From assembly GCA_946807835.1 (NCBI GenBank), contig OX327702.1, forward strand, positions 1,984,001-2,048,000: a stretch of DNA of 64,000 nt. The letters are read 5' to 3'. The notes under the pieces are model-generated. The model saw only the letters and a list, made by a program, of their open reading frames with translations, was not told where the DNA came from and did no database searches. This document shows positions 11,791 to 23,409 of this stretch, in pieces (position 1 is the stretch's first letter; every line of letters begins with the position of its first letter). A program made the position numbers and the translations under genes. Source of the stretch: Ailanthus altissimus (taxonomy: Eukaryota; Streptophyta; Magnoliopsida; Sapindales; Simaroubaceae).

Positions 11791-12200
11791 GTCTCATGGC
11801 AATCAAAAGGTACATTATTGAGCAACTCCTTAGGTATCGCGAACCGGTGTAAGGATTGATTGACCCTCACGAGGATGTGATGTCCTAAAAAAAAGAAGAT
11901 TGTCACATTTCATATCGCTCGTCAAGTTGATTCTTTGATAGATTATGAGACTTAACCTTATCTAATTAAATATATACGTTTTGAGTGAAGAATGCGTGAA
12001 TGAAGTCCAAAACAGAATAACCTATTCATTAAATGCATGCATAAAAAATTGAGAATTTTAAAAAAAATGGGAGTAAAATAAAAAATAATAAAAATACCAA
12101 GAACACAATCTTAAAATGTTATTACTGCAACAAAAATAATCATAAGATAGTTGAATGTTTTAAGTTTAAAAATTGACTAAAGAAGAAAAGGAAAAAACAG
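11401..12200 (+). pseudogene. Copia gag relic
   Basis: The first duplicate reads MDMNMALRENQPPQPTSES, which resembles the start of Copia gag-like proteins (acidic ALR-x-DxPP motif). The second duplicate continues with WKKLNQLSLMAIKR, matching the family's W-x-x-SNRLSLM-x-x-KR pattern. Near 12115-12160 a CCHC zinc knuckle is visible (CYYCNKNNHKIVEC). Stops and frameshifts interrupt all of it, and no protease, integrase or RT follows. This is a decayed, truncated element whose ends were not located. Confidence 0.65.
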
Positions 12201-12394
12201 GGCTTGTTAAAAATAAAGAAAGATTTCAATTGCTTCACATGATTCACATCCTTACAATAAAACTTATAAGAGGAATAAAACTTCTATTTATCTAAATTTG
12301 ACTTTGGTTTAATTGCTTTTCATGGATTAGATTAATTAAAATAAATCCGATTACATATATAAAAGATCCAGCGGTTGATTAGGTTTGCAAATTA

Positions 12395-12790
12395 TAAATT
12401 AAATCGTTGGCATACCCTTACATATCAGATTGATCAAATCCTCTGAATTGAATGCACAAGTTATTATAGTTCAGATATTAAATCGTTGGTGTACCGTTAA
12501 TATCAATTGATCTAAGTCCTTTAAATTTAATACACAAGCTATTATAGTTAAGTATTAAAAGATTGACTTGTATCAATAATTTCTCCGAAGGTAAAGATTT
12601 CGAGTTCGAATTTCATTCTCTTAATTTTTTTTTAAAAATTTATACTACTTAAAATTACTTATTAACATTTTACAAAAAAAAAAATAATTTCAAACAATCC
12701 ATATTTTGAGTTTGAATCCCCTCTCTCTTAATTATTTTTAAAAAAATATATTACTTAAAATTACTTATTAATATTTTACAAAATTATTTA
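12395..12790. repeat. Two short imperfect tandem duplications
   Basis: About 83 bp is repeated at 12398-12480 and 12481-12555 ('aaatcgttgg...acaagctattatagtt'). A second pair, at about 12600-12670 and 12705-12785, shares 'ttacttaaaattacttatta'. Both are AT-rich and non-coding. Confidence 0.6.
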
Positions 12791-13722
12791 TTTAAAAAAT
12801 AACCTAAAAACATCATATTCTTCATTTTTATTTTGTGCTATCTAAAAGTTTGATATTTGAGATAAGTTTTACCGAGACGTCATTTAAATCAAATTTGTTA
12901 TCATTTACTCGAATTTTAGACTCAACAAAATCAAATCTATCTCTAAATATGTTTAAAAAAAAATTTACTTTATTTTAAAATGTTGATGATTAATATATAA
13001 AGTAAAATTAAAAAAAAAAAACTACCGAAACATGTGTTTCTCGACTTAAAATAGTGAAAGTACATCAAACTAATAATAATTTCCTTTCCTTTTCATTTCT
13101 CTGTTTGATTAATTGACTTTCAGATCTAAAGCACAACTTTAATTAATATTTAAAAATGAATAAAAAACAATAATGGAGAAATTCATTTATTTCCTCATTA
13201 GCAACCAAATAAAAATTATTTTTATTTTTATTTTTTTCAAAAGCAAAAGCAACTCTAGAACTTTACATGTCTTGGGAGGTGGGTTAGTGAAAGAAGAAGG
13301 AATACGTTGATTTTGGATTTAATAAATCTTATGGAAGGAATATGAATGTGAACCCACTCCATACAAAATAATAATTAATAAAAAGTGCAAGCTAATAAAT
13401 CTTATAAGTTTAATGAAAAGATTTCAATGAAAAGAATAAATCGAAAATCTCTCAATCCCTTATCTTCACCTGATAAACTCAAATCAATTTCGTTATTTCT
13501 AATATGAGTAAGATTATGTTTTTTTAACTCTCTAATAATAATAAATAAATTTAAATATTTAAAATTTTATTTTAAATTAAATAATGTTACACATTTTTAA
13601 TTTTCATCTCTAAAAATATATCTTAAATAATATAATATTTGTTATAAAGATGGTTGAACAGTGAAATAAAAATTAACCATCAAATAAATATTTAGTATTA
13701 CTTATTATAAAAAATAATCATC
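12791..13722. other. AT-rich intergenic sequence, no gene seen
   Basis: No open frame, splice-bounded exon or repeat structure worth naming was found. A-tract and T-tract homopolymers are frequent. Confidence 0.5.
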
Positions 13723-13743
13723 AAATCAATATTCTTTTTTTTT

Positions 13744-13907
13744 GTAATTATCCAAAAAAAAATTATTGCTAAAGACAACAGAAGTACAATTAAGCGGTCC
13801 TTACACAGAGTGTAAGGAACTCAAGTCTAGTACACCTCTAAAAAAGACACCGAGAAACACAAAGAACTCGGGGTAACTCACCACCTTTTTATAATATAAT
13901 CTATGTT
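13744..13907 (-). other. 3' untranslated region of the LINE fragment
   Basis: Between the ORF2 stop and the poly(A) run. It contains a GTGT-rich inverted stretch at 13795-13825 (ggtccttacac / gtgtaaggaact), which could form a small hairpin. Confidence 0.5.
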
Positions 13908-14200
13908 TTAGTCATTGAGAGCACTCAAACACTTAATACAGACGACATCTTTAATGCTTTGGAAGACAGCAGTGACAGAAGGGTTTTTTTTTATGAAACA
14001 CTACCTGATTTCGCTCCAACCATATAAAGTAGATTGAAGCGCAAAAGGAGACCCTGCGAATCTTACTCAGGAGAGATTTGCCCTGAGTTTTTCTGCAGAA
14101 GAAAGAAACCTCCCTTCTTCAGTTGTATGGCGACGATCAAGTTAACAAGCTCGAAAAATCTTTTGCCAAATTTCTTGAGAGAAGCTGTAGTGAAAGAATA
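13908..14200 (-). pseudogene. C-terminal fragment of LINE ORF2 (zf-RVT region)
   Basis: The minus strand reads KIRRVSFCASIYFIWLERN, typical of the C-terminal zinc-binding region of plant L1-type reverse transcriptases (I-R-R-x-x-F-x-A-x-I-Y-x-I-W-x-E-R-N). It then runs on to the stop codon at 13908-13910. Upstream (near 14185-14200) a SFSQEIWQKIF-like stretch fits the same region but is out of frame. Reverse transcriptase and endonuclease domains are absent, so the fragment is non-functional. Confidence 0.8.
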
Positions 14201-14391
14201 GGTGGTAAATCAATATTCTTATTATAATTAATCCTATATTCATTCCTCGCTTTTAAATTATTATGTTGCATGATAATGTTCATGCTTTTTTATTTTATAG
14301 CTTAAAAATTAAATTAGTTTTATTAAAACTTTGAGTATCATTTTTGGTAAAAACAAGTCAGAGTGAGATACAAGACAAAATGTTGGATCAT

Positions 14392-16216
14392 TTATTATGA
14401 TTCTAACCACATCTTATGATTAGTTGGTTTTTATCGGGGAATGAAAGTAACTCATATAAAGATTTTTCTCAATTCCTTAGAGGTTTGGGCAAATTTTGTC
14501 ACGTCAAATGAAATTTACAAAGTTTTAGATTCTCTTAATTTGTTCTTTGGCATTTTTCTTTGTCACTAATGTACTCTTCTTTTTTTTCTATTAAATTAAT
14601 TACTCATTTAATGAAGATTTAATAAAAATATTAATAATATTTATGTCATGTGCAACTTAAGAACAAGCGTTGAATATGAACTATCGGCTCCGCACAAGGT
14701 TACAAGAATTAGACTACATTGGTGCTTTTTGGATCATTTGATAAAACTTGAATCATGCATACATATAAATACGACATGAAATATTAAAAAATCAATTTGA
14801 AGTCTGAACTCTAAACCTTTTCAAAATATTGCCTAAATAAATTAAAATTGTTGAACAGAAATGCCCAAGATATATATAAACTCTAAACCTTTTCAAAATG
14901 TTGCCTAAATAAATTAAAATTGTTGAACAGAAATGCCCAAGATATATAGATATATAGATATATATATATATATATATATATCGGCCAACAAGCCATGTCA
15001 AATATACAAATTCCTACTGTCTCGGAACTCAAAAGCTATAGAAGCTAAAGAAGCCTTATATTCAGCAACCTGCATCTATATGTGGAGGGATCTGGATTTA
15101 TGATCCAAAATGTTTTTTCATCATTATAATTATCAAGTAACTAGTAAAATTGTGGCACAACCAGCGAGGATCTAGCTCCTACTGCCTCTATTCTTTCAAT
15201 TTGCATTGTTTGATGCAAGTATATACAATCTGCTACTTTGTTCAATTTGCCTAGCTAGAGATTGGACAGACTGGAAGTAGATCCTAGTGGATTTAATGAA
15301 AGATTTTAGGCTTTTTTTTAAATCTTGAACAAGTTCAAAAGCTCAAATCCAAAGCTAGATTATCTATCATTTGGTTTTAAGACAAACAAAGAGCATCAAC
15401 ATGGTCTTGCAATTGGATCTCTCTATTTCAGTGTAGTGAAAAATTAACCAGTTGATGACGATGATGATGATAATGATGATGAGTTTACACACTACAACAC
15501 CTTAAGCTTGTAATTGAGAGAAAACATTTAAGTTTTCACTCTACAATACTATTAAAAGTGGTATGAGCTCTTGGTCATACGCGTGCCTTAGAGGTAACTA
15601 CACCTCTCAACTAATATTAAGTTCTCTAGTTTGAACATCCTCTCAACTAATATTAAGCTTGTGGTCTAAGCTTGTAGAAGTAACGTAATGGTAATCATAC
15701 TTTGTATAATCATTATCAAAGACTTCAAGCATTTTTTCACTAAATATATATTCAATTTGTGTGGGAATTTGGAGTATAGTGTTGTGACAAGCATGCACCA
15801 ATTGTTCTTATAAATGGAAATTTGGTATCAGTTATACAAATAGGTAGAACATGAAGTAAATCACGGAATGTAGGCTGATCTTGATAAAAAGACACGATTT
15901 AGTCCCACCCAATCATTCTATTAAAATTAAAATCAAATCAACAATCCATTTCATGATAGGACCTTTTCGCTACATTTTTAATACTAATCAAAATTTATCC
16001 AACAAAGGCATCTCGGCTACCTCTAAAGATTGAAGGAAATACAGACATGAAATTTCTGTAACAATATGGCCCATATCATTAATTCCTTCGACTTGCCCAT
16101 GATTAAGGTGGAGCCCTTCCCAGCTTCTTTCACTAAGCAAACCTTCCCTCAGTTCGAACCAAACCATAATAACATATATTATTGTAAAAAGAAATATGTA
16201 TAGTATAATAATATAG
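14392..16216. repeat. Dispersed repeat, copy 2 (empty site for the solo LTR)
   Basis: Matches 38690-40050 in its left two thirds ('atgattagttggtttttat', 'aaaagctatagaagc', 'caaccagcgaggatcta') and 862-1077 plus 3094-3612 in its right third. At 15705-15712 it runs through the point where copy 1 has the 2-kb solo LTR, so this is the unoccupied form. It keeps the minus-strand peptide LREGLLSERSWEG (within 15988-16180). The plus strand near 15030-15100 (NSKAIEAKEALYSATC) faintly recalls a plant RNase H-like fold, but not enough to call. The repeat family is unidentified. Confidence 0.7.
14809..14985. repeat. Tandem 72-bp duplication followed by TA microsatellite
   Basis: 'ctctaaaccttttcaaaat' to 'gcccaagatatatataaa' occurs at 14809-14880 and again at 14881-14945. 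It runs into an (AT)n tract at 14944-14982. The related copy at 39115-39185 has only one unit. Confidence 0.8.
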
Positions 16217-17110
16217 TATATTAATCCTTGAATATTTTCATTTTTGAAATCCATATTAAGAATTTTGACATTGAGTATTAAAGTTTCTATTAAAGTTGGA
16301 TCATTTAGTGATATACTAAAATCTAAAAAGCAATGGAAGTAAATTGGTCCTTCTACTAAATTTGATTCTATCAAGGCTAGCAACGATCTTGAAAATATTC
16401 TGTGCCTAGTATCTTTAAGGCAACCTAAGGTTAGTGTGTCTAGACCTAGTATTTGAAATGGTTTAATTGCTATTTAGACCAATAAGAAAAAATTTATATT
16501 TTTTTTTATGAACTTCTAAAGCTTCTTACTAAATAATTGTATTGATTAGGTATTTTGTTAAAAAGGTATAATATGTTCTAGATTTTTGATTGAATAGTCT
16601 CATCTAAATTCAAATATGTTTTTATGATAGATTTTATCTTCCAAAACTTTAAAAATTGACCAAGAATGTAGATATTGTTCAATATCTTGAACTTTTATGA
16701 CCTCACTATTTAATATATTTATTTTAGTTAACGTTAAAGGTACTAAATTACTATATCTTTTTTATCTTACTCATCTAAATAGAGTGTTCATTATTGTTTT
16801 CAAATTCTAATAGTACTTGTTTCAGAATAATATCTTTATAGTCTATAGGACCATCTACCGAGAACTCCCTAATACCTAAACAGATAAATAATGAACTGAT
16901 CAATCAGTTAACAAGGTTAAGTAATATATTAACACTTTTTAGTACTAATTAAAAGATATTAGTAAAACAACTATTATTCAAATCTCAAAAAAATTAATGT
17001 CTAAACAACAGTTATTCACATTCATAACTACGTGACTTGTTTTATTCACAAATGCAAATCAGATTAGAATCACCTCTGGAACTTATCGTTGTGATTTTCT
17101 GGTTATATAC
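16217..17110 (-). pseudogene. Endogenous caulimovirid movement-protein fragment
   Basis: The minus strand encodes a decayed fragment resembling the movement protein (30K superfamily) of endogenous plant pararetroviruses. The best part, 16217-16440, includes LALIESNLVEGPIYFHCF and a following SLNDPTLIETL segment, which fit the S/T-L-x-x-GP-x-YF and SLxDP pattern of that protein in Petuvirus/Florendovirus-like viruses. Weaker similarity extends to about 17100 with several stops and frameshifts. The fragment ends abruptly at 16216 against the dispersed repeat, so capsid, protease and polymerase are absent. A primer-site-like sequence lies just upstream at 17139-17150. The copy is defective. A database profile search would settle the family. 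Confidence 0.6.
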
Positions 17111-17138
17111 TATGAATGTATTTTAAAACACTTACAGC

Positions 17139-17150
17139 TTTGATACCATT
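17139..17150 (-). other. tRNA-Met primer-site-like sequence
   Basis: The minus strand reads TGGTATCAAAGC, one base from the TGGTATCAGAGC that primes caulimovirid and many LTR-element reverse transcription. Its position just upstream of the movement-protein fragment matches caulimovirid genome order. 17151-17372 beyond it has no recognisable gene and may be intergenic viral sequence. Confidence 0.45.
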
Positions 17151-17372
17151 TAGAATGTTAGAACTATTCAAACCATTTTAGAATATGGTCCATATTCTCC
17201 ATCATTCCAGGAATATGGGCAATAATTGCCCATAATTAGAAGAAACTATCCATGATAAAAAATCACCCGTGATCATGAACATTGGAGTGGCCTTTATGAT
17301 GGGCAAATGCCTATAAGTACAGCCTCTTGGTTAGGTCCTTAAACCACCAATCTCAAAATTCAATTTTAAAAT

Positions 17373-19839
17373 TGTTGAGATTTGTGCGTACGTGTCATTC
17401 CATAATGTATAAATATATAATGATAGTATTTATACAATTATCATTTCTAATAAAATCGTTAATATTATTTATTATTAAATGGTAAGATGCTTGTAACGTT
17501 TCAGACATTGTATGATCTGAAGGAGTTCAGATCTGGGCTAAAGGAGTTTAGACCAGTGCTAAGAGTTAGCAACATTAATAGTTATAAATACTAAGAGTTG
17601 GTAGTGTTAAGAGTTAGTAATGCTAAGAGTTAGCATGTTCATATAGTTAGTGAAATCTAAAGAGTTAGAACCTTGTTTGAAATTGGGCAATGACTTGAGA
17701 ATATATTAGTAATGGCATAGCTGCAAGGAGTTGCAGATGGTGCTAGAAAATATCATTATACAAGTATGTTCTCAAACACAATGTTCCTGATCTAATTTCA
17801 TCGATGCGAGTCTATCGGTGGAACCCATTAATATAGATTAGTGTATGTCTATATCTGGATGGTCCAGATGGTTAGTCTTAGCAAACCATGAGCTTAGTAG
17901 AAAGCTCGTATAGAGAAGCAGGTATTCAATAAGGACTAGATATTGAATAGACTCACGAGGACATCCAATAGACATCTCATAAAGCCGTCAATTGAAGGTC
18001 TTCCGAGTTGAGTAGTATTTGTGGTCCTTTAACCTGAGCGCCATGGTAGGCTTATGAGTGATCCACTATGTTTTGATTCCACACATGTCAGAAACTTTTC
18101 ATGGTTTGACCGTTGGGTGTCACTGAGTATGATCCGATGCTCATGGAGTCCGATATGCGTAGATATGGGATCCATCAACTCATATGAGTGAGTTGTATAT
18201 CCTGATGCTCCAAGTTTGTATTTCAAAAAGTCTTGTGGCCGCAAACATAAACCTTAGAAAATATATTCCGAAGGAATAAACAATATCATAAAAGTATTTG
18301 TGAATATTGTTTAATAAAATATAAATCTGGAGATAAGTTCATGGTTGAGCAAATAGAGATTTGACGATGATGATCTATATCTCTGCTCTTCAAGGATATA
18401 AATGATGGAAGGATTATACGAATATGCAATAACCTCAACTTACATGGTCTAACACGCTAATTTGTAATATCCGTAACATGCGTATGGGCATCGTTCACGG
18501 ACGTATGGAGGAGCTCCATATGACAAAGTAGGTGTGGACCTAGAAAGTCTCATAATATGAAGTGTACTCGTTGCGCACTGGGGTAGCGGATTGGATTAAA
18601 TTAATTCGATCCAATAAATTTCAACAAAATAGAATAATTATTTCGGGATCCCTCGGGATGTACATTTGTCAAGACTTAATTGTTAAGTACATCATATAAT
18701 TAGTTAACAAAAGTTGTTAACCAATAGGATGGTGACAAATGGCAAGATCTAAGCCCTTCATTTTATATCATGATATATTAATAAAATAATACAAAAATAA
18801 TTTTTGATTTATTTTATTATATTAATTAAATAATGCAAACATAAATTTTGATTTATTTATTATATACTTTTAATCCACTAAAGATTGTTATATATTTTAG
18901 TGCATTAATTTTGTTTAAATAAATTTAATAATTACCATTGTAAATGGTGGAGACTTTTTGCATTATATATATAAATGTAGGCCATTAAATGAATCATTAT
19001 TCATTTTGATTCATGGATGATGGTCGGCCATTTTCTTGGCTAATGGAGGGAGTACTTCCTTTAATATTGTTATTGTTTTAAGCATTAAGGAAGTGGAGGG
19101 ACCTAGACTTATTAATAATGAATTAAGTGGAGCATTATGGATTTGATTATCATTTTGCTACTACCACCAAATACAAAGAAAACAAGAATTGAATTCATTC
19201 TTGTAAGGAAGAATGAATGTCTCGGCCAAGTGAGAAGAAAGGAGGGAGAGAGAAATACTTTGTCTTGTTTTTCTTTCAAGGAGTTGAATGATAAGTGTGT
19301 GAAAACTTTTTCTGGTTTTATTCATCTTATACAATTGAATAACTAAGCAATGACAAAGAGAATTTATTGTTGTTGTGTTAGTAAAGTGTTACTAACAAGA
19401 ACAAAAGAAAACTTCTTCTTCTCCTCCTTTCATGGATGGCTAAATGATATTCATGTTTATGAAACAAGTATATGTATTCAAAGATGTTGAATACAAGTTG
19501 CTGAAAATTCTAAAACTAAGTTACCATTCTAACTCTTTAATCCCACCAAAAGTTAAGGACTAGAATTGTTCAACATATGCTTCAAGGTGAGCTATTCACA
19601 TGGATTGATGAAGGACTTGAAGAATTTGTAAAACTACCTTTATTAGGTGAGAATTTGTACATTATGTTTTAATATAATTGTTCATCATGTTTATAATTGT
19701 ATAATTGTTATACTTATGTATATATGTGATATATATGTTGAATTTGTTAAAATAAGTGTATTTGTAACATGCTTCAGCTATATATAGTAATTTTTGAAAT
19801 TATGTATACACTCGTGTATCACACACTCGTTTCCCAACA
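17373..19839 (+). mobile_element. Solo LTR of Copia family A, 2467 bp
   Basis: It begins TGTTGAGATTTGTGCGTACG and ends TTTCCCAACA, colinear with the LTRs at 45849 and 53871 and closest to the solo LTR at 23410. A perfect 5-bp target duplication AAAAT lies at 17368-17372 and 19840-19844. There is no internal domain. Frames at 18029-18244 and 19137-19346 are incidental. Confidence 0.92.
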
Positions 19840-19844
19840 AAAAT

Positions 19845-20314
19845 ATCATCACCAGATATTGTAAGGTTTAGAAGCATTCTAACCTTTATATCAGATTGTA
19901 AAAAGCTTCAATAGTAAGAGGTATGTCAAATTCATCTTTAATTCCACATTTGATCTATATGTTATTTGAGTTGTTATAAAGCATATATAGATCGTATTTA
20001 GGTTTCTAACAACAGATTTATATGACTCCAAAAATTCAATCTTATAGTCACAACAACTCTGATCGATAAATACGATTATTGAAAGATAATATCAAGTCTT
20101 CATTGTCATAGTTAATCTAAAATATAATATAAAATAATATTATTTAAAATAGTATATAAACATATATATTGAAGACTTTTTTTTTCTTTTTTCTTCTTCA
20201 CTCTCACTTTCTTCTAATAAAGGTAAGCATCATTTTATATAATAGTAGATAGTTTAAGTATTAATTTAATATTAATAAAAATAATTTAATACATTGTAAT
20301 TCTTATAATAGTTT
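19845..20314. other. Unassigned sequence, no gene seen
   Basis: This separates the solo LTR from element B and may continue the sequence that the solo LTR interrupted at 17372. Nothing was recognised. Confidence 0.45.
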
Positions 20315-20445
20315 AATATTGTAAGAATATTGATTAAAAATTATTGAAATATGATTTGAGGATCAAGCCAAGTGCGTACGGTGCGCATGGATCGAAGACG
20401 GACGAGAAAGGAGGCGAAAATCGAAGAAGGGCGCGCAACAGGCGC

Positions 20446-20604
20446 CAGCGCCGCGACGACCAGGATGAGCGCCGCAGCGCCACTCCAGTACCTGAGCGCC
20501 GCAGCGCTAGGATCCAGCGCCGCAGCGCTCAGCAAATATCAGGCCAGCGCCGCGGCAATGCGAACCAGCTCCGCGACGACACGAACCAGCGCTGCGGCTC
20601 CTGA
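20446..20604. repeat. GC-rich 'agcgccgcagcgc' array in 5' LTR
   Basis: At least eight imperfect units of AGCGCCGC(A/G)GCGC-type sequence with short spacers. The 3' LTR keeps about five (30535-30640). It is similar in motif to the leader array of the unrelated element at 48363-48760. Confidence 0.85.
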
Positions 20605-20719
20605 ACGCGGAAACAGTGTCCCGAAATTAGGAAACTTCCTAATTTCGTCTCCCACTTGCTCTAGGACTCCCTAACACGACTCCCACATGTATAGGGAATA
20701 CCTAGGATGTCCCAATGCG

Positions 20720-20728
20720 TATATAAAG
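20720..20728 (+). promoter_or_regulatory. TATA box in 5' LTR of element B
   Basis: TATATAAAG, conserved in the 3' LTR at 30749-30757, in the usual place for the LTR promoter. Confidence 0.7.
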
Positions 20729-21118
20729 GCTATCAATTGGCTTGTAAACACATCTTGACAATCTTTGTGATCAAGTTAGTGAGATCTTTGTGATCTTAGA
20801 GAGATCTTGGTGATCAACAATAATCTTAGTGATTATTCTTAGTGGTTCTTTGTGAGAGAAAATCCCTAGAGAGCAAGAGAGAGTATTCTTTGTGATCTTT
20901 CTTGTAATAGGCATACTTTGTGGTTGCCTTGTGATTCATAATAAGAGAAGAGTGTGATCTTGATCCGCCGTGGACATAGGCAAGTTGTCGAACCACGTAA
21001 TTCTTTATGTGTTCTTCTTCTACCCTTTCTCTCTTTTATTTCTTAATAACTTGTTCTGCATTATTATATTACTTGGGTGAATTGTTTAGCTCGTTTGTGT
21101 GCTTTCGCTTCAACAAAC

Positions 21119-21130
21119 TGGTATCAGAGA
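21119..21130 (+). other. Primer-binding site of element B
   Basis: TGGTATCAGAGA, three bases after the LTR end; tRNA-Met type. Confidence 0.85.
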
Positions 21131-21147
21131 TTTGGTTCTAAGCAAAC

Positions 21148-23409
21148 ATGGCCACACCCAAGTATGAGGTAGAGAAATTCAACGGTACGAATGACTTCAA
21201 TCTGTGGAAGATGAAGGTTAAGGCGTTATTGGTGAGCCAAAGACTTGGTTCGGCATTAGAGGAGACTACAGCTCCATCTAGTTATGAAGAGAAGACACCA
21301 GAGTCATCTAGAGTAGAAGCAGAAAGAATGGACATTCAAGAAAGAGCTCATAGCACAATCGTTCTATCATTGAGCGATGAAGTATTAAGAGAAGAAGCAG
21401 GTGAGACGACGGCAATAGATCTTTGGAAGAAGCTTGACTCTCTTTATATGAGGAAATCGTTGGCCAACAGATTACATATAAAGAAGAAGCTATATCAGCT
21501 GTCCATGTCAGAGGGGACGCCGATGAAAAATCATATAGACGCCTTCAATAAGATCATCCTTGATCTTGAGTCTATCAACATCCAGATAGAAGATGAAGAT
21601 AGAGCAATTATTCTGCTGAGTTCACTCCCCAAAAGCTATGAGAGTTTTATTGATACGGTACTCTACGGCAGAGAGAGTTTAACGATGAGTGATGTGAAAT
21701 CATCATTAAACTCAAAGTTATTAGGAAAGCAGGCTGAGGGCAATACAGAAAGTTTATCTGTAAGAGGAAAGCCCTCATATAGAGATGGGAAGAAAAAAGG
21801 CTCAATGTCAAAGTCTAGGACTCCTAGGAAGTGCTATTACTGCAAGAAAGAGGGGCACTTCATAAAGGACTGTCCTGAGAAGAAAGCACAGGACAAGAAG
21901 AAAGCGGATGCTGCGCTTGCCTATGATGATAGCTATGACAGCGCAGAGACACTCGTCGCTACTAATGGTATAAAATCTGAACAATGGGTTTTAGATTCTG
22001 GTTGTACTTTTCACATGTACCCGCACAAGTCTTGGTTTACAAATTTTCAGCCTATTAGTGGTGGTAAGGTCTTAATGGGTAATGACGTTGCATGTCATAT
22101 GATGGGAGTTGGTAGTGTTAAGCTTAGGCTGCATGATGGGCGAGTGAGAGAGTTGACAGATGTTAGGTATGTTCCTGACTTGAAGAGAAACTTGATCTCA
22201 CTAGGGACTTTAGACCAGAATGGGTGTTCCATCAGGATCGACGGAGGGATTTTAAGAGTTTTGAAAGGTTCCATGGTAGTGATGAGATGAGAGAAGCACA
22301 GAGGTGTTTATGTGCTTAAGGGTGAAGTCGTGAGTGGTTCTGCACTATTCTCTATAGATGATGAGAGTATGCAAACTAAGTTATGGCATCTTAGACTGGC
22401 ACACTTAGGCGAGAGAAACCTAAAGGAGTTATATAGTCAAAAGGCGTTTAGTGAGGATAAGTTCCAGCCCTTGGAGTTTTGTGAGCATTGTATGCTAGGG
22501 AAAGCACATAGAGTGAGGTTCAGTACCGGCGAGCATAAGACTAAGGGGACTCTTGACTACATACACTCGGATCTTTGGGGACCAACTCAGACAGCTACTC
22601 ATAGTGGTGCTAGATATTTTCTCAGCTTGATTGATGACTATTCGAGAAAGCTGTGGGTCTATGTGTTGAAGAGCAAGGATCAAGTATTTGATGTGTTTAA
22701 GACTTGGAAGGCTCTTGTTGAGAATCAAACTGGCAAAAGAGTGAAGAGGTTGAGAACTGACAACGGCCTCGAGTTTTGCAACAGAGAGTTTGATGGGTTT
22801 TGTGCCAAGCATGGGATTGCAAGGCACAGAACAGTAAGATCAACACCACAGCAGAATGGGGTAGCTGAGAGGATGAACAGGACTCTACTTAAAAGGGTTA
22901 GATGCATGCTTACCAATGCGAAGATGTCCAAGACTTTCTGGGGAGAAGCTGTAGTGACTGCTGCTTACTTGATAAACAGAAGTCCCTCTTCAGCAATTGA
23001 CTTCATAACGCCAGAAAAGAAATGGTCTGAAAATCCTCCGAAGTATGACCATCTTAGAATATTTGGTTGCCCTGCCTTTGTACATGTTAAGGAGGGGAAG
23101 TTGGAACCTAAAGCTATCAAAGGGGTATTCATAGGATATCCCGAATGAGTAAAAGGATACAAAGTGTGGTGTAAAGACTTAACACCACCAAGGAGTATCA
23201 TAAGCCGTGATGTGATGTTCGATGAGATGACGATGTTGAAAACCTCCCAAGTAGATGAGAAAGAAGAACCTGTGACCAAGGAAAACTCTGCACCTAAGTC
23301 AATAGAAGTTGAAGTAGCGCCTGAAAACGGATCTGATATGCCCCCAGATCAACACTTCAACAAGGAAATCCTTGAAGATGAACCAAGAACACCGGCGTGT
23401 TCCTCCAAG
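21148..23409 (+). pseudogene. Element B gag-pol, 5' part (gag, protease, integrase)
   Basis: The ATG at 21148 is the first after the primer site and gives MATPKYEVEKFNGTNDFNLW, the usual Tork gag start. Order of domains: gag (21148-21820), CCHC zinc knuckle CYYCKKEGHFIKDC (about 21832-21873), aspartic protease with WVLDSGCTFHM (about 21985), GAG-pre-integrase (LWHLRLAHLGERNLKELY, 22381-22435), and integrase core (HSDLWGP, DDYSRKLWVYV, QQNGVAERMNRTLL). Stops interrupt the frame at 22288-22290 and 23146-23148, but the same frame resumes each time (GVYVLKGEV; VKGYKVWC). The frame is cut at 23409 by the nested solo LTR and resumes at 28623. Confidence 0.93.

Larger units (their letters stand above)
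13737..14206 (-). mobile_element. 5'-truncated LINE with 14-bp target duplication
   Basis: The insertion is flanked by a perfect 14-bp direct repeat AAATCAATATTCTT at 13723-13736 and 14207-14220. Its left end is a T run (13735-13743), which is a poly(A) tail on the minus strand. The right (5') part encodes the C-terminus of a LINE ORF2 (see 13908-14200). Truncation at the 5' end, a poly(A) tail and a variable-length target duplication are the hallmarks of target-primed reverse transcription. Confidence 0.88.
20320..21115 (+). repeat. 5' LTR of element B
   Basis: 796 bp. The first part holds a GC-rich array of 'agcgccgcagcgc' units (20446-20600). A TATA box TATATAAAG at 20720-20728 is followed by a leader rich in 'tgatctt' repeats (20755-20960). 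It is 54 bp longer than its 3' partner, mainly because of extra array units. Frames over the array (20341-20674) are not genes. Confidence 0.93.

Noticed and set aside
20341..20674. Arg- and Ala-rich open frames
   Set aside because: They are translations of the GC-rich array in the LTR of element B.
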